A DNA stretch of 47,944 nucleotides from assembly GCA_902770635.1 (NCBI GenBank), contig CACXTX010000024.1, positions 1 through 47,944 of the forward strand, given 5' to 3'. How positions within the stretch are numbered: the stretch's first letter is position 1; each line of letters opens with the position of its first letter. A program made the translations under genes and the position numbers. Positions 10,401-16,041 of the stretch are shown here, piece by piece. Under the pieces are notes generated by a model. That model was not told where the DNA came from. It saw only the letters and a program-made list of their open reading frames with translations, and ran no database searches. The stretch is from an uncultured Prevotellaceae bacterium (lineage in GTDB: Bacteria > Bacteroidota > Bacteroidia > Bacteroidales > Bacteroidaceae).

Positions 10401-11301
10401 CTCTGAAGGTCCTGTGCACAAAGGCACCGCCTCTGCCAACCAGAGACGAAAAGCCTGCTGGAATCCCGTTATCACGGAGATGCCCAACGGCGAGCTGTGG
10501 CTCTTCTTCAAAGTGGGCCTGAAAGTGTCCGATTGGACAGGATGGCTCTGCAAGTCGAAAGACGGAGGAAAGACTTGGAGCGACAAGGAACCATTGCCCA
10601 AAGGATTCCTCGGACCTATCAAGAACAAGCCCGAAATCATTGATGGCCGCCTGCTCTGTCCCTCCAGCACGGAGGACAATGGTTGGAAGTTCCACATGGA
10701 GATTTACGACATGGCCAAAAAAGAATGGAAATATGTAGGTCCTGTCAAAGCCGAACTCGCCGTGCGTACGGAAGATATGAAAGCCGCCGTTGCCAAGAGC
10801 GACAAGGAGGACATCGAGGCTCCTGATGCCGGAGGCGTAGCCACAAAAGACGGTCGCCACCCCATCGACTGCATCCAGCCTTCCATCCTCAAGCTAAAGG
10901 ATGGTCGCCTGCAAGTGCTCATGCGCACCCGTAACGGCAAGATAGGCACCTCATTCAGCAGCGACAACGGTGACACGTGGACTAACGTGACACTCCTGGA
11001 TGTTCCCAACAACCAGTCGGGCACCGATGCCGTAACCCTGCAGGACGGTCGTCATGTGCTCATCTACAACGACTTCGCCTCGCTACCAGGCACCAAGAAG
11101 GGGGTCCGCACCCCTCTCTCCATTGCCATCAGCGACGACGGAACCCACTGGCGACACGCACTGACACTTGAGGACTCGCCCATCAGCCAGTACTCCTACC
11201 CCAGCATCATTCAGGGCAAGGACGGCAAACTGCATGCCGTTTATACTTGGCGACGATTGCGCGTTGCCTACAAAGAAATCGATACTGCTCAGCTACCATA
11301 G
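7441..11301 (+). CDS. Bimodular GH78 alpha-L-rhamnosidase / GH33 sialidase-like hydrolase
   Basis: A 1286-aa exported two-enzyme protein. Residues about 20-890 are a complete GH78 rhamnosidase: Ig-like and jelly-roll N-terminal domains, DCPQRNERQPWLGD at 488-501 and the WELWNGD motif with putative base E778. Residues about 900-1286 form a six-bladed sialidase-like propeller with three Asp-boxes, SKDGGKTW (near 1038), SSDNGDTW (near 1173) and SDDGTHW (near 1230). GH33 includes Kdo hydrolases as well as sialidases. Side chain C of rhamnogalacturonan II is rhamnose linked to Kdo, so the fusion could take off both sugars in turn; this is inference. A heptamer tract encodes a Ser/Asn/Lys loop near residues 406-422, just before the conserved YHGFRYAQITG. 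The stop codon lies inside an inverted repeat. Confidence 0.88.
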   Translation: MKRTLFLLLVMLPFVGLAKKKVVKPDVSVSWLRVENMEKPMGIDTDKPRFSWIILSDKQNVKQTAFQIIVSTDKGEVWNSGRVESDQQLWVPYGGEKLKSATQCSWKVKVWTTAGETAWSEEECFGIGLLKENHWTGRWIGLERLMPDEQRGLHSRLAARYVRKEFELAKPVKRAIAYVAGIGLHELHVNGVTYNREVLVPMPTDYRKTVLYNTYDITEALKEKNAIGLVLGNGRVFPMRQNKPYKAPVFGLPKCRINILIEFMDGTTKRISTDEKWKITANGPIRSNNEYDGEIYDARKEMEGWDMPNFDDKSWLQAERTEIPLGTLRAQMAPGMSMEPLTITPSCKDNIYDFQQNMAGWIAFTPTGNPGDTIRVKYAEKLNADGTLYLDNFRDAQSEDIYICGQSSNDKLSNCKSSNCKLPWHPIFSYHGFRYAQITGPVKDVHAYTVSDDMQTIGHFECADATLNQVMKNAWWGIYSNYKGMPVDCPQRNERQPWLGDRTMGSLGESFVFNNERLYTKWMRDICESQREDGVFSDVAPAFWNYYNDDVTWPAALPFSCDMLWRQFGNREAIDKSYFYIKRWLQHLMEEYMEDGIITKDQYGDWCVPPESLELIHSQDPARKTDGALISTAYVIRTMQLLEQWGCEAEYWKPLRQKMTDAFNRKFLTVKEGTSLAPGHTLYPDSIFYGNNTATANLLALSFGIVPEKYRQEVTKNVVENIILKNNAHVPCGVIGISWLLRGLSDNGFSDVAYMIATQHSYPSWGYMAENGATTIWELWNGDKASPRMNSGNHVMLLGDLVTWCYQYLGGIRQTGNAYKHIVLKPDFSIQDCPWANVKYDSPYGTITSSWKKTLQQVEWDVQVPCNATADICLPDGTIRTIGSGKYHFSCEIPTASPAITKDQFLYEQASFPQCHAATIVETKKGDLVATYFGGKHERNPDVCIWVSIKKKGTNEWSKPILAADGVFTLGTKNAEIAGITAESTPASEGPVHKGTASANQRRKACWNPVITEMPNGELWLFFKVGLKVSDWTGWLCKSKDGGKTWSDKEPLPKGFLGPIKNKPEIIDGRLLCPSSTEDNGWKFHMEIYDMAKKEWKYVGPVKAELAVRTEDMKAAVAKSDKEDIEAPDAGGVATKDGRHPIDCIQPSILKLKDGRLQVLMRTRNGKIGTSFSSDNGDTWTNVTLLDVPNNQSGTDAVTLQDGRHVLIYNDFASLPGTKKGVRTPLSIAISDDGTHWRHALTLEDSPISQYSYPSIIQGKDGKLHAVYTWRRLRVAYKEIDTAQLP
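8656..8705. repeat. Heptamer/octamer tract, AAATTGT type, in GH78
   Basis: Units of 7 and 8 bp alternate: CAATCGT, CAAACGAT, AAATTGT, CAAATTGT, AAATCGT, CTAATTGT. Codes for a Ser/Asn/Lys loop. Confidence 0.8.
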
Positions 11302-11310
11302 CTGAGCAGT
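11284..11310 (+). terminator. Inverted repeat across the GH78-GH33 stop codon
   Basis: ACTGCTCAGCT (11284-11294) and AGCTGAGCAGT (11300-11310) form an 11-bp stem with a 5-nt loop; the TAG stop (11299-11301) starts in the loop. No T-run follows, so it is a stabilising or Rho-type end rather than a classical terminator. Confidence 0.5.
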
Positions 11311-11313
11311 TTA

Positions 11314-11339
11314 GGAACAGGTACCAGTCCCCCTGTTCC
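11314..11339. repeat. Dispersed G/C-arm hairpin, copy 1
   Basis: GGAACAGG and CCTGTTCC arms around TACCAGTCCC. It lies between two converging genes. The CCAGTCCCCCTGT side closely resembles the hairpins at 12626-12652 and 44065-44088. Confidence 0.5.
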
Positions 11340-11353
11340 GTTGTTTCTTCTTT

Positions 11354-12196
11354 TCAATCGCCGTCGCCCAGATTGTCGTCGCTATTGCCACCACCGCCGC
11401 TGGGGGGCGTGTCGGTGCCAGGGTTATCGCCGGTGCCCGGAGTGTCGGTGCCCGGGGTGTTGGTGCCGCCGGAATTATCACCGGTGCCATTGCTGCCATC
11501 CTTGATAATGTACTGGCGTGCATAGAGCTCGATGCCCTTCAGCTGAGTGATGAGGTTTGTCAGCTCAGCACTTGGCATCAGGTCGTTCATAGCCTCAATG
11601 GTCTTGTAGAGGTCGGCGATGGCTACGTCCGTTGCGCGGCGTGCTGCTTTCATCTCGCCATTCACGGCCTGACCCATGGTGAATGCGCGTTCACCCAATG
11701 CCTGACGTACCTGCTGTGCTGCTGCAACGGCTTTCTGATACCACTGCCATGCGCCAATCTGAGTGAGGTAAGAAACATGGGGCTGGAAGTTCTGCTCCAT
11801 CTGGATGATCTTGTCAGCCTCGGCACCGTAGGCATCGCGGGTAGAGAACTTATAATCCTTAAAAATCTGCTCGCACGCTACTGCCTCAGCCTTCTGAGAT
11901 TCATTGTCGGGCAATGAAGCGTAGCCTTGGTTGATGTATCGTGCTGCATTCACATATCCGTCCTGTTCCTTGTCAGCATCTTCAAGGCTTTTCACGGCAG
12001 GGTCACGTTGTGCTTTCAGCCACACGTCATCCTCAGTATGGCGACACTGGCCCAAGGTTGCTAACTTTGCCAGGAAGCGGGCATTTTCTGTCTGATAGGC
12101 ACTGCAGCTGCTGTAAATCTGCTCTGTCGTACCATCGTGTTGTGCGTTAGGCAGTATTGCCAACCACGCACTGTTCATCTGAATGTTTTCTGCCAT
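11354..12196 (-). CDS. DUF6261-like protein with Gly/Pro/Asp-rich tail
   Basis: A 280-aa protein without a signal peptide. It is mostly helical and resembles the Bacteroidales DUF6261 group, notably in the stretch around MKAARRATDVAIADLYKTI (residues about 185-225); I recognise the pattern but cannot confirm it. The last 45 residues are low-complexity, built from TDTPGTG and NSGG-like units and ending DDNLGDGD. The function is unknown. The gene is on the opposite strand to the surrounding glycoside hydrolases. Its upstream region is the 42-bp hairpin minisatellite, which would be part of its leader if it is transcribed from beyond the array; I saw no TAnnTTTG element closer. Confidence 0.6.
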   Translation of the reverse strand: MAENIQMNSAWLAILPNAQHDGTTEQIYSSCSAYQTENARFLAKLATLGQCRHTEDDVWLKAQRDPAVKSLEDADKEQDGYVNAARYINQGYASLPDNESQKAEAVACEQIFKDYKFSTRDAYGAEADKIIQMEQNFQPHVSYLTQIGAWQWYQKAVAAAQQVRQALGERAFTMGQAVNGEMKAARRATDVAIADLYKTIEAMNDLMPSAELTNLITQLKGIELYARQYIIKDGSNGTGDNSGGTNTPGTDTPGTGDNPGTDTPPSGGGGNSDDNLGDGD

Positions 12197-12229
12197 TTTT
12201 GTTTAGATTTTTAAATAGATTAATAATAT
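12197..12229. other. AT-rich leader of the DUF6261-like gene
   Basis: A short stretch with runs of AT between the start codon of the minus-strand gene and the 42-bp repeat array. I see no promoter in it. Confidence 0.4.
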
Positions 12230-12238
12230 TATTATTCC

Positions 12239-12555
12239 GTTGCACCCCCGTAATGGGGTCGCCGGACGGTTTTCTAAGTCATTGCACCCCTGCAATGGGG
12301 TCGCCGGATGGTTTTCTAAGTCATTGCACCCCTGCAATGAGGTCGCCGGACGGTTTTCTAAGCCATTGCACCCCTGCAATGAGGTCGCCGGACGGTTTTC
12401 TAAGCCATTGCACCCCTGCAATGAGGTCGTCGGACGATTTTCTAAGCCATTGCACCCCTGCAACGGGGTCGCCGGACGATTTTCTAAGTCATTGCACCCC
12501 CGTAATGAGGTCGTCGGATGGTTTTCTAAGCCATTGCATCCCTGCAACGGAGGCT
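12239..12555. repeat. 42-bp minisatellite of hairpin units (7 full copies and a partial)
   Basis: Copies begin near 12241, 12283, 12325, 12367, 12409, 12451, 12493 and 12535. Each unit contains ATTGCA-CCCC-TGCAAT (a 6-bp palindromic stem with a C4 loop) and GTCGCCGGACGGTTTTCTAAG. Copies differ at a few positions (CGTAAT for TGCAAT, GGACGA for GGACGG). The period is a multiple of three, so long false reading frames exist on both strands. Units abut without spacers, so it is not a CRISPR. Confidence 0.9.
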
Positions 12556-12625
12556 TTTTTAGGAAAGGAGGTCGGCTCTGTCCGCGGGTCGTGGCTTTCG
12601 GCGCCGCCCTCCTTGGGCTCATTAC

Positions 12626-12652
12626 CTCACAGGGGGTCTGTCCCCCTGTGAG
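12626..12652. repeat. Dispersed G/C-arm hairpin, copy 2
   Basis: CTCACAGGGGG (12626-12636), loop TCTGT, CCCCCTGTGAG (12642-12652): a perfect 11-bp stem 18 bp after the lipoprotein gene's stop, so it can act as its 3' end. Confidence 0.6.
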
Positions 12653-12670
12653 CACGAGCCATGCATGATA

Positions 12671-15556
12671 TCACTTCGCATCGAACGCGAACTCGCCGAG
12701 TTCCATAATGGAGTCGCCATGGTTTTCGCTAATTTCCAAGCAGAAGTACTGCCACTGACGACCCGTTACACTGAGGGGATACTCGACAGTGATATGTGAA
12801 CCGGCAGGCAGTCTGTTGTCGTTCGTCACGGTGGCGATGGTAGTCCACGAGTCGCTCTTCCTGGCCTTGGCATACACTTTCCAACTCTTTGGGTTGCGTT
12901 CGGGAGAATGATCTCCGTTAATGAAAGTGGTCATGTAGTATTTAGTCGGCGTAATAGGCTGCTTGCTCTTGAACTCTACGAACCATACACCGTTTTGCTT
13001 ATCACTTTCTCTGTTATACCAATCACGACTCCTAAAATCTGTGCCGTCAAAGAGAGTTTGTATCCCATAGTAATCAGAATCTCCCGTTCCTGCGAGGGGG
13101 ATATAGTTGTAACCATCCCAATTTCCGGTCAGGTCATACCTCTCTATGATGTCGCTGATGCGCTTCATCTGATAGTCGTAGAGGTCGGTGTGGCCGCTCA
13201 TCTTGCTTTGGTAGGGGCGGCTGTGCTTCCTGCTCTTGTTGAACTCGGAGCCGTTGCCGTATTCCTTGATTTCGGGCAAGTAGTTGCGGCTGAGCACGAC
13301 GGGATAGTCCATGCCCTTCATCTTGACGCGCACGGTCACGTTGACTTCGAGGAAGGGGAGGTATGCTTCATATTTATTCGACCATGATCTTACGTCATCA
13401 TGGGTCCAATTTGCAAAAGAACCTTTGACCTGTGGCTCGATGGCATATCCGTCTATACCTCTGCCTTGAATATAGTCTTTCCAATAATAATCCTCTTTCA
13501 CATCAGTAGCAACCCATATATGTTCATTACTATGACGCTCTTCAGAGGTATAGATGGTGTTCAGCGCATTCAGTCCGTACTTGTCGCTGCTGTTATAGCA
13601 GAAGTCCCAGAGACAATCGTTTTGGCCGAAATCGCTCAAATATCCAGAAGCGTTGGTGTTCGTACGATATTTTTTCGTTGTTGGTCCTCCAACACCATAG
13701 GCCGAACGCAGGGCATTCAATTCGTCGCTGATGGGCTGTTTTTCAGCCCTGGCACCGCAGATGGCATCCACCTCTATCCACTCTATCTGGCTGTCGGGGA
13801 ATATGTTGGGATTCAGTTCTATCTCTACACTACTGGGGTCGAAGAAATAAGGGCAGAAGTTAAAACTTACCCAGCGTCTTAAAGCACTATCGTCTCTAAG
13901 AACCCATTTATACCATGCAATAGGGGTCTCCGTTGCCCAGTACACCACGGGTGCGGTCTTGATGCCCCACACGCCCTGTCCGAGATGCGAGTTGGCGAGG
14001 TCGAAGTCCTTCATATAGATGGTCGGCGATGCGATGCCCACGGTGGGGTTTGCACCCTCGATGGTGCCCTGTGTGTTGATGGTGCCCGACAGTCCGAGGT
14101 TGATGGTGCCGGTGAGCGTTCCGCTGGCCACCTGCTCGGTGGTGGAGCCCTTCTTCTCCTTGGCGCCGTAGATGTTGTAGAGCGACTTGCCGAAGGTGAT
14201 GGTGCTCTTGATGGCGTCCAAGTAGTCGCCCTTGACGGCTCCAGTGACAGCCCCGACGCCGTCGTTGCCAATGTCCATGATGGTGCTGATGTTGCTCATG
14301 AGTCCCTTCGACGAACTGGCTGTGGTGGTCTTGGTGAGGTCGATCTGGGCCTTCAGCGAGCCGTCGATGTTGGCGGCTACGGTGCTGGCCAGCGTGGTGT
14401 GGGTCTTAGTCCACGAGCGCATCTGCAGGCTGATGATGTCGTCGGGGTTGATGCCGTTGTCGGGCAGTTGCGACATGTCCACGTCGAAGGCCCACCAGCC
14501 GTGGTTGGGCACCACGAGGCCGTCGGCGCTCATGTTCTTCACCCAGGGCGTGACGTAGTCGGAGTAGCCGTTTCTGTTCTGTCCGATGGCGGCCTTGTTG
14601 ATGGTGCGGTCGGCGGGCAGGCCGTAGTTCCACACGGCGCCCTTGGCCAGATGGTCGCTCATGGAGATTTCCCACACGTGGTCGTTGCCCGTGCTGTAGC
14701 CGTCGGGCAGGAAGTAGAAGAAGCGCAGTATGCCGCTGTACTTGTTATAGACGGCGAAGAAGTTGTTGTTCTTCAGGCTGCCCTGGGTATTGCCGCAGAG
14801 GTTGAGCACCAGTTCCCATCCGTTCTCGGGGGTGATGTCGTCGCAGAAGTGGTCGGGCAGGTTGGTATCCTTGGGGCCGTTATACCAGGGCAGTGGCACG
14901 AGCGAGAACTTGCTGGTGCGGCCTCCGTGGGTGAGGGCGTATTCGCCCGTGCCGTCGTAGAGGTAGATGCCCTCCTCGTTGCGCCAGTTGGTGCGGGTGA
15001 AGTCGGCATCGTTGGGGTTGAAGCCCGTGCCGCCGATGGCTGCTCCGCCGTTGAATTGTTCGTCCCAGTCGCGGATGGTCTCGGCCATCTGGTCACTGGC
15101 CTTCTCCAGCGTGAGGGTCAGTTTGCCGTTGGTGGCGCTGACAGTGCCGTCGGCGTAGCTCATCGTCCACTTCTTGAAGTAGTCGGCATACTCATAATAG
15201 GCATCCGAGAAGTCCAGGCTGAGCCGCCCGTCGGCAGTGCTGGTGTAGGTGAACGGGCACATGTCCTTGCCGCCGATGATGGCGATGGGGTCGCTGTTGT
15301 CGTCGTCGAAGAAGAAGGTGATGCCGTAGCCCGTGCCGTCCTCATTGAAGCAGATGGCCTGCCCCAGGCGGGTGTAGGGATACGAGTCGGTGGCGTCCTT
15401 GTGGGTGCCCTCCTGGTCAATGATGTTCCACCACAGTCCGCTCACCTGCTTGGCCAGCGGGTTGGGATCAACGGGGTTGTCGCGCTCAGCGCATGATGCC
15501 AGGCCCAGCAGCATCGGCAGGGCGAGCATCAGCAGAAGTCTGATTTGTTTTCTCAT
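12671..15556 (-). CDS. Large surface lipoprotein of unknown function
   Basis: A 961-aa lipoprotein. The signal peptide MRKQIRLLLMLALPMLLGLASC ends in a clear lipobox (LASC), followed by AERDNP. Residues about 37-165 resemble a lipocalin-like or META-like sheet (VSGLWWNIIDQEG). A Gly/Thr/Ser-rich middle part (about 390-510) looks like a beta-structure or a linker. The last 150 residues (FVEFKSKQPITPTKYYMTT to MELGEFAFDAK) look like a discoidin/F5-8-type C sugar-binding domain. I do not recognise the whole protein. The gene is a composition mosaic: by eye the 5' half (about 14000-15550) is near 60% GC and the 3' half (12900-13900) much lower. A carbohydrate-binding surface role is plausible from the context only. 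Confidence 0.75.
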   Translation of the reverse strand: MRKQIRLLLMLALPMLLGLASCAERDNPVDPNPLAKQVSGLWWNIIDQEGTHKDATDSYPYTRLGQAICFNEDGTGYGITFFFDDDNSDPIAIIGGKDMCPFTYTSTADGRLSLDFSDAYYEYADYFKKWTMSYADGTVSATNGKLTLTLEKASDQMAETIRDWDEQFNGGAAIGGTGFNPNDADFTRTNWRNEEGIYLYDGTGEYALTHGGRTSKFSLVPLPWYNGPKDTNLPDHFCDDITPENGWELVLNLCGNTQGSLKNNNFFAVYNKYSGILRFFYFLPDGYSTGNDHVWEISMSDHLAKGAVWNYGLPADRTINKAAIGQNRNGYSDYVTPWVKNMSADGLVVPNHGWWAFDVDMSQLPDNGINPDDIISLQMRSWTKTHTTLASTVAANIDGSLKAQIDLTKTTTASSSKGLMSNISTIMDIGNDGVGAVTGAVKGDYLDAIKSTITFGKSLYNIYGAKEKKGSTTEQVASGTLTGTINLGLSGTINTQGTIEGANPTVGIASPTIYMKDFDLANSHLGQGVWGIKTAPVVYWATETPIAWYKWVLRDDSALRRWVSFNFCPYFFDPSSVEIELNPNIFPDSQIEWIEVDAICGARAEKQPISDELNALRSAYGVGGPTTKKYRTNTNASGYLSDFGQNDCLWDFCYNSSDKYGLNALNTIYTSEERHSNEHIWVATDVKEDYYWKDYIQGRGIDGYAIEPQVKGSFANWTHDDVRSWSNKYEAYLPFLEVNVTVRVKMKGMDYPVVLSRNYLPEIKEYGNGSEFNKSRKHSRPYQSKMSGHTDLYDYQMKRISDIIERYDLTGNWDGYNYIPLAGTGDSDYYGIQTLFDGTDFRSRDWYNRESDKQNGVWFVEFKSKQPITPTKYYMTTFINGDHSPERNPKSWKVYAKARKSDSWTTIATVTNDNRLPAGSHITVEYPLSVTGRQWQYFCLEISENHGDSIMELGEFAFDAK

Positions 15557-15737
15557 TGTTGTTATAATTTAAATGTTAATATTAAAAAGGAATTATCGTG
15601 TTCGCTGGATTATTTTCTTCATTGTACGGATATGTAATTAGTATAGTGACAAAAAATAGCAAGGCTTCCCTTGCATTTCTGCAAAGAAAGCCGTATATTG
15701 GCGCACGTATGGAAAGAGGTGGACTGGCGGTTAGCGC

Positions 15738-15782
<45 letters not shown>

Positions 15783-15796
15783 ATCAAATTATTGGT

Positions 15797-15873
15797 ACCA
15801 CCAAAGGTTAAGGCCACATTTTTCGTGTCCTTAACAAAGTTTGACCTTTGATTGATATGTCCGCCTCGGTGGT
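15797..15873. promoter_or_regulatory. Nested inverted-repeat element upstream of the lipoprotein gene
   Basis: Three pairs of arms fit one inside the other: ACCACC/GGTGGT (15797-15802 with 15868-15873), CAAAGGT/ACCTTTG (15802-15808 with 15844-15850) and GTTAAGG/CCTTAAC (15807-15813 with 15829-15835). The inner two share two bases and may alternate. It is probably a folded leader in the minus-strand transcript that starts near 15915. Confidence 0.5.
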
Positions 15874-15920
15874 GCATACAAAACTCTCGTTTCATTAGGA
15901 TTTCATTATCTTTATGCTTG

Positions 15921-15928
15921 CAAAGATA
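15921..15928 (-). promoter_or_regulatory. Possible -7 element for the lipoprotein gene
   Basis: TATCTTTG on the minus strand, but no matching TTTG 20 nt further upstream. The leader would be about 360 nt long and include the nested stem and the GA tract. The rest of the gap 15557-16041 shows no coding frame. Confidence 0.4.
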
Positions 15929-15982
15929 CTACTTTTTTGTGAAATCCGACTCGCTACACCTTGTTATTAATATTTATTAGGG

Positions 15983-16019
15983 AAAAAGATGACAAATAAC
16001 GATGTCATCAGTCTTTTTT
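15983..16019 (+). terminator. Terminator-like hairpin before the GH138-like gene
   Basis: GATGAC (15988-15993) and GTCATC (16004-16009) pair and are followed by AGTC and TTTTTT; AAAAAGA (15983-15989) can also pair with TCTTTTT (16012-16018). It ends 22 nt before the ATG at 16042, the same placement as the terminator before GH140, and the sequence after the stem (CAGTCTT, TTTTATATA) is shared. Confidence 0.55.
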
Positions 16020-16041
16020 ATATAATAAAACTACTTTAAAA

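Noticed and set aside
12239-12555. CRISPR array
   Set aside because: Units are adjacent with no spacers of differing sequence, and no cas gene is near.
12157-12668. Repetitive ORFs on both strands over the 42-bp array
   Set aside because: The unit length is a multiple of three, so any frame without a stop stays open. All frames give meaningless 14-residue repeats, and no start site or signal is convincing.
13985-15496. A 503-codon plus-strand ORF opposite the lipoprotein gene
   Set aside because: It is antisense to a protein with a clear lipobox and normal composition. Its sequence is Val/Gly/Asp-rich with no fold pattern, an artefact of high GC third positions.
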